Positions 1 to 11,224 of a stretch of DNA of 64,000 nt are shown piece after piece; position 1 is the stretch's first letter, and every line of letters starts with the position of its first letter. The DNA comes from Mansonella perstans (Eukaryota > Nematoda > Chromadorea > Rhabditida > Onchocercidae). Below the pieces are notes generated by a model, which saw only the letters and a list, made by a program, of their open reading frames with translations, had not been told where the DNA came from and did not search any database. The DNA lies in contig JBAMDO010000033.1 of the NCBI GenBank assembly GCA_037074765.1, positions 124,001 to 188,000 of the forward strand, written 5' to 3'. The translations under genes and the position numbers were made by a program.

Positions 1-811
1 TAAAAAAGTGGTAAATTTGCAAGAGAAATCCGTTTCATCAAATATATTTGCAGCAAGTGATGCTTGTATAAATTTATAACATAAAAATTCTAAAATTTCA
101 TAAAGTTCTTCACACATTTTATTTTTCATCATTTTTAGTTGCTTGGCACTGCACTGAACTGAAAGTGACAAAAATAAATAAATTTGAAATAATTACCAAA
201 GCAAATGATTATTATCTCAAAACAAACCAAACAATGGGTTCCGAATCGCGGTTATCGATAAATGCAGCACTTGTTGCTGACAATCCTATAATTGATCTGA
301 AAAAAAAATTCATACATTTTAAAGAAATTTTATGTATGATTAAAATAGCAAGTAATTATAATGAAAAAGCCTTAAACAAAAGTATGAGTAATCGTATCCT
401 GTTCAGTGCCAAAAAACTCACAATATTGTGATCGCAATGTTAAATTATTTCATATGTAAATAGAAATCAATATCAAGCTTTAAAATTATATATTAGGAGT
501 TTAATTATTTAATCGAGACTAAAGTCCTTGTTCATAAGCAATATCTAATAAAAATTGACAAATTCCTGACACTACGCTCAGCTTTGCTTTTTTTTTTTGG
601 ATTATCAATTAATTCAAAATAAATGATCACTTTCTATAGCTAATATCAGTAATCTAAAAATAAAAAACTTATACCTCGTTTTCGATAGATTAAATCGATA
701 GCTATCGAGAACAGTTTCCAATTCCTTATTAAGTAGCAGAAATTCTGATGCCAATTGAAATTTACGAATTGCTAAATCATTCAAATTCATTTCCAATTCA
801 TTCATTTTCAT
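1..811 (-). CDS. 5' part of a small helical protein, possibly VMA22/CCDC115-like (partial)
   Basis: I reconstructed three minus-strand exons: 675-811 (ATG at 811-809), 224-296, and 1-153, which runs off the window edge. Phases agree (2, then 0), and each junction has GT/AG signals. The first exon encodes a charged, helical segment (NDLAIRKFQLASEFLLLNKE) that ends in NLSKTR. The second contains SEPIVWF, and the third is helical (QLKMMKNKMCEELYEILEFL). A helical N-terminus, a basic LSKTR-type motif, a short linker and a WF motif before another helix resemble the V-ATPase assembly factor VMA22/CCDC115. That match is recalled by pattern, not aligned, and is weak. A putative trans-splice acceptor lies four bases upstream of the ATG. 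The 88-residue plus-strand frame at 165-431 is the shadow of exons 2 and 3. Confidence 0.4.
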
Positions 812-826
812 TCAACTAAAAAAAAT
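812..826 (-). promoter_or_regulatory. putative spliced-leader acceptor upstream of the left-edge gene
   Basis: On the minus strand a run of T ending in AG (complement of 816-817) is followed by TTGA and then the ATG. A T-rich acceptor with no upstream exon and a four-base leader is typical of nematode trans-splicing. The leader RNA itself is not seen here. Confidence 0.4.
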
Positions 827-1087
827 TCATTTTGCATCAAAAAAAAAAAAATATATTGTTGCAATAAATAATTCATCATTGTTTTTTTTTAAAAAAAAGA
901 TAATTTCGATAAATTAAAAATGATAGATTAAAAAATCTATTATATGCTTTATTGTAATCATCATAGGCAAATTATGTAGTAAATTCAGCAATGCAATAAA
1001 TGAATTGATTAATCATTATAAATTAATTAAAACATTATGTATGTTCAAAATGTGCAGAACATTTGCTTGTAGCACAAATTAATGCAC

Positions 1088-1116
1088 CAAAAAAATAAAA
1101 TAAAATAAAATAAAAT
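1088..1116. repeat. AAAAT pentanucleotide microsatellite
   Basis: About five consecutive copies of AAAAT are visible directly in the sequence. Confidence 0.85.
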
Positions 1117-1160
1117 GTTTATTGCAACTATTATTAAAGTTTATGCAAAAATTATTGCAC

Positions 1161-1676
1161 TATTCATACTGTCACGAACTTTCGAAACTTTCAATAAGTC
1201 AATAAATGAAATTGTAAATGAATGTTAATGACATTTGTAAACTATATACTGTGAACTCTAATTAATCCTCTTTATGCCATAAACTGACAAAGGCGAAACT
1301 ATACTGCGCTATTCTACCCAACAAAAGCACTGTATTAAGTCATTAATCTCCCCTCTTCTACCATTATATAAACTGTCAATCTTCCCACCAATACTATTTT
1401 TTGTTTATTCATTCCAATGAGCAGTTTGGTATAGATTGGATACGGTAGAGTTAATAAAATATGATTTACAGTTACAGTGTCTTTGAAGCGATAGGATACA
1501 TTAGTTGTTAACAGGACATGAATACAAAGGATGTAAGTTCAGTCAACAACAAAAAGACATGAGAAATAAATCTAAGGATTGAATGGCTCAGAATGTCATT
1601 AACATTCATTTACAATTTGATTTATTGGCTTATTGGAAGTTTCGCGATATGAAAGTTCGCGATACATACTGTACTT
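1161..1676. mobile_element. MITE-like element with long terminal inverted repeats
   Basis: The left arm (about 1161-1235) and right arm (about 1592-1676) are imperfect reverse complements over about 75 bases. The shared core is AATGTCATTAACATTCATTT near the interior ends, followed by AATAAGTCAATAAAT-type sequence and AACTTTCG-type outer ends. The interior of about 350 bases has no open frame. The right end finishes in ...ATACTGTA, hinting at a TA-flanked Tc/mariner-type border, but the left border is less clear. Its size, lack of coding capacity and long inverted repeats fit a non-autonomous DNA transposon. Confidence 0.6.
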
Positions 1677-3043
1677 GTTAATCATCTTGCAAAGAAATTA
1701 TAAATAAGATTAATTACAATTAAATTAATTAATATTTCAATTAATACATATTATAATGAGAAAAGAAATAGGAAGTCCGGAAGTTTAAGCAATTAATTTT
1801 CATTTGTCAATTTATTTCCATGAAATAAACGGAAAGTATAATCTGGCAAAAGCATTAAAAGGATAACGAAATATGCATTACATTGATTAGTGTTAGGAAG
1901 ATCTGATAATCCTTTATGTGACTGGTATTAAGTAATAAAAGAAAAAAAGGAAGGGAAAATTAAAAGGACAAATAAAAGTTTGAAAAAAAAAGACACAACG
2001 AGGAATATAAATGTTCAGTAGAGAGGTAAAGTTTAAAATTACTTTCTCAAAAATTAACTGGCATTCAAATTCTCTTCTTGCTTTTAAATTGATATCAATT
2101 CACTAGAAATGGAAATTATAGAGTAATAATTGATTAAGATCAAGAACAAGTAAACAGTAACAAGTAAACACAAATGTACCCATATTGCAGTAATGTCACC
2201 AATGATTTTTTTCGTGATTAGAAAATATGGTACAAAGAAATAAAAGATGAATTATTTTTATAAAATTAGCGTTACACAGGTAAACCTAATGATAATCAAA
2301 ATCAGTGTACAAAATTACTTTTTTGTTGTTCGATATCAAAGATGAAAATTATTGGCGATTTTGATTGAATGATTTGAAAATTGTTAATTCATTCAAACTG
2401 TAACTACCAAAATTGTTATTCAAAAAATAATGATTATTAATAACTTGTTATTATCTCAGCTACCGTAACTTTATACTTCTAATACTCATCTTCTATTCAT
2501 CTTTTAGCCTTCGAAATACAAGAAAAACTAAAACTTCGGAAATCAAAAGATTTCGAAAATAAACTGTATTTGCAGCATCTACAGAACAGTGCAATAATTT
2601 TCGGAGAACCGGTAATACCAAGAACATACTGATTTAATTAAAGGTCAATTCTAACCTAATAATTATCTAAATCTCAAGATCAAATTTTTGATCAAATTAA
2701 AGCATAGCTTTTAAAAAAATAGTTTTATGGTGTATATCACACTTTTTAAAATTTCGACATTACTATTACAATAATTGATTGCTCCTAAATTATAAAATGA
2801 AAATAAGAAGTACCAAAATGTGAAAAAGAAGTGATCCAGAAATTATATCAGATAATTCAAAAATCAATTAATTGAGCACATATGTATGGCCAACAGAAAA
2901 AATTAAGCAAAAGCTACCCCATTAATAACACACCTCTTTAAATTAAAATAACATTTAACAAAAATGGTAATAAAAATATCTTAATAAAATGAGATACTCT
3001 AGTGAAACACACGTATAAATCCCTTAATTTAATTGATGGAATT

Positions 3044-5334
3044 TTATCCTGCAATCGAAGAAGCTCCTTGCAAATATTGTCGCCACTGCTGAAAATAAGT
3101 GAAAGGATATTGTGCGGTAGCTATTAAACCATTCTGTAAGACATAATCACTATTCGGATCGTAACTTAGCGTATCACCATTAAAGTCAAGCATTAAACCA
3201 CCAATCGATCGAAGCAAAGCATCACCGGCACAGGTATCCCATTTTTTAATTGCAGTATTGTGCACATATAACTCTGAAATTTGAAATAATTATTTAAGAC
3301 AGGAAATCTTCGATAAGTTATAATAAGTCATGTCATTGGTAAGGGCTATTTTATATATTTTATCAAAAGTTGTAGAAACATTGGTATCAGAATAACATCA
3401 CTAAATAAAAAGTGAAAGACCATAAGCAAAATGAAAAACGAAAATCCCTGATTTTCTCTAATGCATGTGAAATCTTACCTCCAGTGCCATTTAATAATCT
3501 CAACGATTTGTAACCAGAACCTCCAGCTTTTTCAACACTAAAACTGGAAAAGAAACCATTCAATGGCAACTGGCTTAAATTCCCAGCATGTGATCTAAAA
3601 AAGGAATCATTATTGAATGACTAGAAAATTACATTATTTTCGAATCCTTCTATTTTTCAGAAACTCAAAGAATAAAAAGTTATCTGCAGTACTACTGCTA
3701 GTTTTCGCAAGCTTCGATTTCCCTTCCTTGCTTCATGTTTCTTTTTTCTTGAAAAAGAAAAAAACCCGTAAAATTCCAAAAATATAACACCTACAAATGG
3801 ATAATTACCTCGAAACCAATATCAATTTCGAACGGCTCTTCAAAATCGTATTGTTCCATTTACTGCCATTTCCCATCACGATTCCAAATTCATTTAAACC
3901 ATAAACTGCGAAACAAAATGAGAAGTAAATGTAATAAAGACTGAAAGTACTACTCATTACTTCTAGATTACATAATTTAATAACTGAACGGTATTAGCAG
4001 TTTACTTTAACTAATTTTGCAAGAAAATAGCACAAAAAAAAAGAAAACAAACCTCTTTCACCACTGAATGGTCTGTGAATCACACCAAAGATTGGTATGC
4101 CATCCAACGTTATGCAAATCATCACAGAAACATATTCAAAAAGGCCTTCTGGAAACATACAAATGTTGCTACATAATTTTCATGTATTTTCGTATAAAAA
4201 ATAAAGAATAGAAAACATTGACCCTTATTAGTTTCCACTGATCCTTTATTAATCAACTTTTATCAACTTATCAATCGCAAATATTGATACGTAATGAACA
4301 GACATCTGAACTTTAAATTTTCAACATCTCTAGAATTCCGAATAGAAAAAAGCTCAGAACCTTCCTTGGATCATTATATCAACGAGACCCAAAAAAAGTG
4401 CTACCTGTAAATTCCTGTGTTGCATCCAATGGGTCAACCCAAACAGCTAACTTTGATAATAAATATTTTCTTGATGGAAATAAATCGACAACAGCCTTCA
4501 CATTTGCATAAAGCTTTTGCTGCTGAGATTGATATTTTTCATGGTCCACCAAGTTTAATTCTTTTTCCTTTTCTTCAGAAATAACCTGAATTCATATCGT
4601 TCATTTCACTATTAGTGCCTCATTTAGGTTCCCCTTAAAAAGAAAATTAGAAAAATTTGAATATCCGGCTAAAAACTAAACAGTTCGAAACATAAAAAAA
4701 TTTATTAACAGAATAAATAAGTCCTTTCTTAACCATCAACAGTTTAAAAGAACAAAGCTAACAGAAAGCCTTACCTTCAAGCCTGGACATCTCTTCAGGA
4801 CATCGACTATAAGCTGATTTGATAACAGATCGGCTCTCGTCAAAAGTTCAGGTTTGCCAACATCCGTTTCAGCTTTTTTAAAAGCACTTAAATCTTGCTC
4901 ATCATTAATATCCAGAATTGCACGACTACCTAGTTCTGCAGCCAAAAGCACATAACTGCAAACCAATTAAATAAAGTATACCGCAATGTGGAACTTTTCT
5001 AATAATTACCATCTCTATTCCCAGACGGAATCTACTTAACCATTTTTTTTTTACTTCATAACCCAAAAAAAGATTATCAAAAGATAGAGTTTCAGAAGAT
5101 CGTATAAATTCTACGCATTATAACTTTGTTAAAAAAAGAAAGAGAAGAAAAATATGAAACTATTACTCAATTTTAATTTAAAAAATGAACTCTTAATAAC
5201 CTTAGCAAATCATGAAGTTCAACAACAACATCCGGGAAATGTTCCTCTTTTTCCCAAATGAGATATCCCAGATAAAGAAAAAAAATTATGACGATAAGTG
5301 TAGCAAAATTTGCAGGTTTTGGCCGAATATACAT
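3044..5334 (-). CDS. BPNT2: Golgi-resident PAP phosphatase / inositol monophosphatase 3 family, 7 exons
   Basis: The protein belongs to the Mg2+-dependent inositol-monophosphatase superfamily. BPNT2 (IMPAD1) hydrolyses 3'-phosphoadenosine 5'-phosphate to AMP in the Golgi lumen and so relieves product inhibition of sulfotransferases. Exons, 5' to 3': 5201-5334, 4775-4955, 4405-4585, 4053-4148, 3809-3905, 3479-3594, 3044-3273. All junctions are GT-AG with continuous phase and give 344 residues, close to the human length of about 359. Residues 1-30 form a short cytoplasmic tail and one hydrophobic segment (FATLIVIIFFLYLGYLI), a type II anchor. The metal-binding motif WVDPLDATQEFTG lies at about 154-166, and the second signature WDTCAGDALLRS starts at W280. 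In this family the acidic residues of these motifs bind the metals. Nothing is broken. The first ATG is chosen because it precedes the anchor directly. Confidence 0.93.
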
Positions 5335-5835
5335 TTCAGTTGTTCATATTTCAGGATGAAATTTTGAAATTTGCCGGAAATGGCAACTCATTGCTTTATT
5401 GTTCCAATTTCTAGCAATCAATTACATTTATCTTCCATTAATCGAAGAAAATATGAAGATTTGATACCTAAAGAATCATTAATTAATTATCAGATTCACT
5501 TTCAAGCAATAACAACAAAAAAAAAAAGAAAACACTCCACGAACAGTATATGGATGCAGTAATTTAGATTCGCAAAGATGACGCTGTCGTTAAAATTAGC
5601 TAATTGCATTAAAATATTTTTAACTGTTGTTAATTTAACATCAATTTTTTCATTTCAAATTATAAAATTTATAATAGCACATAAATAATATTAATAATGC
5701 TATAATTCTATTGATCTTTCTATATCTCTATTTTTATTACTAAAAAAAATTGTGAGAAAAAAAAATAACTCTAAATTACTGAAAATGCAAAGAAGAAAAA
5801 TTCATTTCTTTTGCATGGACGAAACGAAATGTTGT

Positions 5836-5930
5836 AAAATTTCAAAACAATTTAATATCAAAAAAAAATCAATCATAAATTTTCAAAATTTCAAAACAAT
5901 TTAATATCAAAAAAAAAATCAATCATAAAT
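5836..5930. repeat. tandem duplication of about 45 bp
   Basis: Two nearly identical copies (5836-5880 and 5885-5930) contain TTTCAAAACAATTTAATATC, an A run and TCAATCATAAAT. They differ mainly by one A in the homopolymer. Confidence 0.85.
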
Positions 5931-6254
5931 TAACAGTATACCAATAAAAATAGAAATTGGAAATGGAATTGGGATTGTGAACATATATCAATACTGGAAT
6001 TATAATTAGTAATTGAAGTTATCAATTTCCATGTATACACTAAAGTAATTGCACTAATTCGTTATTGGTGTGCAGCAAGCTTTTGCCGTAACATCTATTG
6101 CTACACATTTTCCGGTAGAATGCATCGTTTCTGAGATTCCGGCAAGAAATTCGGAATTCGGAATGAATTCTGAAATGCATTCGTAAGCTTATTTGAAATT
6201 TTCAATATTATTCAACATCATTTATATAATGTATAATTGCATAAAAATACGTGG

Positions 6255-6262
6255 TATAAAAG
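6255..6262 (+). promoter_or_regulatory. TATA-like box
   Basis: TATAAAAG lies about 130 bases upstream of the ATG of the secreted-protein gene. In such AT-rich DNA the match may be chance, but the flanking GTGG makes it stand out. Confidence 0.3.
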
Positions 6263-6382
6263 GAAAATTTGTCGATAAAATTTTCATTTTCCATATTGTG
6301 CAAAGTTGAAGTGCAGTTTTTTTTTTTTTTTTCTTTACTGGGCAAAAATTTCAACGGTGCTAAAGAATTTTTTTGCATCATA

Positions 6383-8102
6383 ATGTTATCAAAACTACTG
6401 ATCTTATTTGGTTTACTTAGTACAATTGGTATGTGTTTGAAAATTTATTGAATTAAAAAATTAAAATTCCTACTGTAATGTTAAAATTAATTAATTTAAA
6501 AAAAAAATTTTCTTTTTCATCAGAAACTTGCTGTTAAATATTTAAAAGTGTAGGATGATGAAGATGAAATGAATGAATGAATGAATAATTTTATATTACA
6601 TCAACATATTCCTGAATCAAGTTTTTTGGTCCATTACTCTTTTGTAGATCAGATCATCTCAGCATTGTTATTTTAGTTTATTAGATCTTTTGATGATGAT
6701 CATACTACTTACTGGACTTTCAATGATGAAACTAACTATTTAGTATCAAATAGATCCGTTGATTAGGCTGTCGTACTTTTGGCTTGTTAGCTTTAGGCTA
6801 ATCGGTCGAAAGTGTAATCCTATACTATCTTATAAACAATTTATCATTACTTTCTGAATATGCATGCGATTTGATTTCACCAAATATAAAGTATTCCTAG
6901 ATTAGTATCTTCAACAATGTCACCCTTATTTTAGGCTAATTCATCCATTTCAAAAAATTGGAAAAAAACTAATGAACAAATTAATAAACAGTTCTCTTTA
7001 TCTCTGGGGTTTTTCTATTAAATTGTAACGTGAAATTTTTTCAAGTAAATCAGAATAGGAGATCAGAAATCTAACTTAAAATTTCTAATAGACTATGATA
7101 TTTTAGATTAGTATAACAAATTTATTATTTTAAGGAAAAAATCAAGCATCATCGCATCAACAAAAACTGATCGCTAAAAACGGTACATCATTGAACCACC
7201 ATCTGAGCCAAAAGTTATCAACAATATTGGCACTTGATAAGAATCAAGCTGTAACTAGACAGCATTTGGTACAGCGCGAAAAAAAGAATTTGGAAAATGT
7301 GGAGACGTTTAATAGATTTAAGTTGTTGACCTACTTAATGTTACAAGGTAATCGTTCTCAGCCAAATGTTCAGCAAACTGATGGCAATCATCAAGAAGAA
7401 AGATTGACTAATAATGGAAATGAAAATGTGAATTTCCACAAGCAAAATGATCACATGGAAAACTGGCATAACATTGGGAATTTGAATGTGGAAGATATTT
7501 CGGAAATGGATAATTTTACTTTGAAATTAAAAAAATTGATTGAAGAATTCACGAATGCTGTTTCTAATCGGAATTCACAATACTATCACCCAAATGATCG
7601 CTTTCCTCTAAATAATGAGCAAAATGAATCCACAATTGGGATGAATTCCAATAATGAAGATGAAAATGAAAAAGAGCTGAAAATCAATGAAACAATGAAC
7701 GTAGGAAATTCTTCTGAATCCGATAGCAATTCAACTTTTAGAGCTAGAAGAGAAAGCAATCAGGTTGCTTTGACAGAAAAGCAATCGTTGGATACCTCAA
7801 CAGGTCTTTCATCAGACATAGTTGAAGGACAGTCAACCGAACAAATGTACGAAGTAGATTATTCAAGTGACAAAAGAAGGGTCACGAATGAACAAGAAGA
7901 AGAACCAGCAACCGGAAATTTTGCAACTATGAGTGCAGGAATAGTAAAAACAAAAATTAAGGATCAACAAGGAAGATATCACGAATTTACAATAAAAAAA
8001 ACACCAGCAGAAAATATTCCTAGGGAAGGACTAGTCGTTTCAAAAATGGCAAAACTTAATCAATCAGATAGCAATTTCATTTTCAGTGAAAAAAATATAT
8101 AA
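6383..8102 (+). CDS. secreted Asn/Glu-rich protein of unknown function
   Basis: Exon 1 (6383-6428) encodes a compact signal peptide (MLSKLLILFGLLSTIG). A 706-base GT-AG intron joins it in phase 1 to exon 2, which starts at 7135 and stays open to the stop at 8100-8102, giving about 337 residues. After the signal the chain is hydrophilic and rich in Asn, Gln, Glu, Ser and Lys. It has several N-glycosylation sequons (NGTS, NFTL, NSTF and others), no Cys-rich domain and no second membrane segment, so it is probably a secreted, largely disordered protein. A helical stretch (FTLKLKKLIEEFTNAV) is near the middle, and a dibasic RARRES site could be a processing point. I do not recognise the family. 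An alternative donor at 8086 (CA|GTGAAA) may splice to a further acidic exon; see 8134-8302. Confidence 0.7.
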
Positions 8103-8133
8103 CCTTTGAATCTCTAATTCAAATCAATTACAG

Positions 8134-8302
8134 TGCTTTGCTTGATGATGATCGAGATAATGTCAGAGAAGTATCGATTCTGTCAGATGGCATTGAAGAA
8201 AGGATTTTCTATGCATCAAAATTTACTGACGAAGAACAACAGGAACCAGAATCTGTTCTAAATATTGATTTTGAGAAATTAAAATGTATGCAAAATAGTT
8301 AA
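8134..8302 (+). other. possible extra 3' exon of the secreted-protein gene
   Basis: After a clean acceptor (CAATTACAG) one frame is open for 55 codons, is acidic (ALLDDDRDNVREVS at the start) and ends in a stop at 8300-8302. Its composition matches the preceding exon. From the nearest donor (8086, phase 1) this frame is off by one. The phase-compatible frame is also open but has an unremarkable composition. The 48-base intron would be very short. It is either a real exon reached from another donor or a relic. Confidence 0.35.
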
Positions 8303-8492
8303 ATTTAACAATTCATTCATGCAAAGATTTATTTTTTCTTTTTAAGCTGAAAAATCACTAAAAAATATTATTGCCTATTATGCAATATTTTTTTTGAAGA
8401 TTTGAATTTCGCATTTCATTTAACGTAAAATAGTTTGTCTTTTTTTCGGCATCAGATACAATTAATGAGTTCTAATAATTTTAGACAAAGAT

Positions 8493-8571
8493 AGTGATAA
8501 TAATAATGATGATGATGATGATGATGACGATGATGATGATGATGATGACGATGATGATAATGATGATGATA
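8493..8571 (+). repeat. GAT/GAC trinucleotide microsatellite
   Basis: About 26 near-consecutive GAT, GAC or AAT units. In one frame this reads as a run of Asp with a few Asn and ends in a stop at about 8588. A related shorter array (GATGATGATAAC type) lies at 8875-8926. Confidence 0.9.
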
Positions 8572-8625
8572 GTGTTATGGTTGGTTAAAAATTATTCTTT
8601 TGATTTCAATCCATCCTAACTACTT

Positions 8626-8700
8626 GAAACTACCAAAAAGTTTTACGAAACTACAAAAAGTTTTTATAGAACTACAAAAAGTTTTACGAAAACTACAGAA
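8626..8700 (+). repeat. short tandem repeat, unit about 21 bp
   Basis: Three and a half units of GAAACTACAAAAAGTTTTAC with small indels follow each other directly. Confidence 0.85.
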
Positions 8701-8757
8701 AGAAATAATGTAAATAATAATATTTATTTTCGAACACATTGTGATAGTAATATAAAG

Positions 8758-8838
8758 ATGATCAGAAATACGAAATAGCGGAACAATCATTGTGAAAAGA
8801 GATGATCAGAAATACATAATACCGGAATAACCATTGTG
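8758..8838 (+). repeat. imperfect direct duplication, unit about 38 bp
   Basis: Both copies begin GATGATCAGAAATAC and end CATTGTG (8758-8794 and 8801-8838), with a few substitutions between them. A short TG run follows. Confidence 0.8.
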
Positions 8839-10730
8839 TGTGTATATGTGTGTGTTATAAAGGTTTAGTGTAATAATGATGACAGTGATAATGATGATGA
8901 TGATAACGATGATGATGATAATTAGTGTAGGAAATAGTTGTTCCCAAAGAAAAAAATTGCTATTCAAAGTAGTTATAAAACTGTGGAAATAATATTCGAA
9001 TATAAATTATAATGATAATAATAATCCAAATTAGTTCGACAAATATTGGTTAATTAAAATTTTCTATAATACGATCTATTATTCAGAATTTTGTTGGAAT
9101 TAAAGCGTTTTAGGAACTGAAGAAGAGAGTATTTGATATCACCATTTCGGATAAAGCAATTGGAACATTCTCCAGTTCACATTTCATCCTAATTTTCTTT
9201 TCGTTCGAAAGCCTGATCGTATTACTTTAATGAGAGATATTAATGTGAAGGAAGAATTTGATAAATGATAACAATCATATTATCAATTGAAAGCTAAATG
9301 TAAATTAAAAACTAAATGTAAATAAATATCTAAATGTAATTTCAAATGGATAATTCACTTTTGAATTAATTAAATGCTAAAGTATAGAAGGAAAACGACT
9401 TTCTGTTGTTAAAATTTTAATCAGTGCAACAATGAAGTACAGGTCTACAAGAAGTATAAAAAGTGAAAAAAGTTTCAGAAGGTATAAAAGTGTGATCAAT
9501 GATTAAGTAAGCTTAAACTTGGATTCAGAAGGAATAACATTTGTCATTTCTTCTGTTATTACATTTTCAAATTATCAATAAAGTATGTATATGTTGTAAC
9601 CAAAAATATAAGATAGGATGTAATGAAAGTTTGAGAATGCATAAAATACATTGAAAATTTCAAAATTCATTAGCGAATCCTTTTTTTTATTTTATTTTAA
9701 ATGAAAAATTTTATTTTCAAACAAACATCGCAGCTACGGTGATAAGTGATAAGTAGCATACGATTTGTGATAAGTGATAAATAATACACGTAGCTAAAGC
9801 GATTAGTACTATGGATTTACTTTTTCTCTTTACCAAAACTATACTGTTTTTTTTTTGCAAAATTGAAAATGGAATTGTATGCACACATAACATTATAACA
9901 GCATTACGCAATTAACATACAATTTTCGAACGCAAATATCAAAACATATATACGCCATTTTTTTTTTTTTTTTTTTTGAATTTCAAAGTTCATTAAAATT
10001 TCCAAAATACATAATTAAATTTTGAAATAATTTTTCTTCACACATATTTATTTATTTCTTTATTAAAATAAGAATAACATATACATTATATCCTCATTGA
10101 AGTCGATAGTTAAGAGCATCTAGCAAGCAATAATTCTCAATTTTTTCTTGACCATGGAATATTTGGATTTTTTTATTTTTAGCTAGAATTCGTTTTGAAA
10201 AAAAAGAAAGTTAACAAATTTAACAAATTTCGTTAATTCTATTTGAAAATCAACTTTTTGATCAAAACATTTAATAAATTAGTTGAAGGAAATCTATCTT
10301 CAGGTTATTTTATCACTCATTATGGACCATATCACGGTATCATTGATGGTGATTGATAAGAAAAGTATCTAGAAACGATAATCTGTGCTACAATATCCAA
10401 TTTTGGCTTGGCGCCAATTTGCTATAGTTGACAATATTTTGTGAAATTTGCAAAAGCTATAAACTTTGTTAATGATCATAATGCTGTTAAGATATTTTTC
10501 ATGTTCGATAAAAAATTAAATTTCATATTTCAGTTTTGAAATTTTCCATGCAAATTATTATTTATTTATGGAAAAGAAATAAATAAAAAGAAAATTAACC
10601 ATTGGAAAATTTTAAAAAATGATTCATTCTTATTTAAATGATTCATTCTTATTTATTATTACAATAATTTAAATTTATTTATTGAATATTTCGATATCAG
10701 TCAATTTCATTTCGATTTCATTTAATCATT

Positions 10731-10815
10731 TTCATTTAACAGTTAACGTATCAGCACGATTGGTCGCATCAATTTCATTTAACAGTTAACTTATCTGCAC
10801 GATTAGTCTGTCCAA
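10731..10815 (+). repeat. tandem duplication of about 42 bp
   Basis: The unit starts TTCATTTAACAGTTAAC and continues through TATCAGCACGATTGGT (copy 1, 10731-10773) or TATCTGCACGATTAGT (copy 2, 10774-10815). A smaller repeat of AATGATTCATTCTTATTT precedes it near 10618-10655. Confidence 0.8.
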
Positions 10816-11210
10816 TTCTTTATTTTTTAATTGTTCATTAATAATTTATTGAATAAAATGTTTGTAATTATTACATTCTTGAATAAAACTACTCTTTCTG
10901 CTAACATTTCTGTCAAATCTAGAACAATTACTTGTAGTTTTTTTCTTTTCTTCATCAGCTTTCACTTTGGGTTTTTTTTAAAATTTTTTATTATAACCTT
11001 CGGATAACCTTAGATTTTTTATTTGTTAGATAGAATCACAAAAGTTCCAAAAAATAATGATTTCTATTAGTTTTAAAATAAATTTTTATACAAAAAAACT
11101 TTATGAATTTTGAAGTAAACATGTCATTTATTCGGATAAGTAAACTACCGAAGCATGTTAACGCTTATTTGGCTTATCCTTTGTAAATTTTCATTTCAAC
11201 ATTTGCTAAT

Positions 11211-11224
11211 TTTCTTCAGCAATT
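11211..11224 (+). promoter_or_regulatory. putative spliced-leader acceptor
   Basis: TTTCTTCAG followed by CAATT and the start codon at 11225 gives a five-base leader, as expected for SL trans-splicing in nematodes. It could instead be the acceptor of a 5' UTR intron. Confidence 0.5.

Larger units (their letters stand above)
812..3043. other. intergenic, AT-rich, no gene seen
   Basis: I found no open frame with splice support. The stretch holds an AAAAT pentanucleotide array, a MITE-like palindromic element, and otherwise unstructured AT-rich sequence. The left gene and BPNT2 are both on the minus strand, so the BPNT2 end of this stretch is its 3' flank. Confidence 0.6.
5335..6382. other. divergent intergenic region between BPNT2 and the secreted-protein gene
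   Basis: No coding exon is supported. The stretch should contain the promoters of both flanking genes, which point away from each other. It holds a 45-base direct duplication and a TATA-like box. Confidence 0.55.
8303..11224. other. repeat-rich intergenic region
   Basis: Apart from the repeats listed separately, I see no supported exon. It lies between the 3' end of the secreted-protein gene and the 5' end of the 14-exon membrane-protein gene, and must contain the promoter of the latter. Confidence 0.55.
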
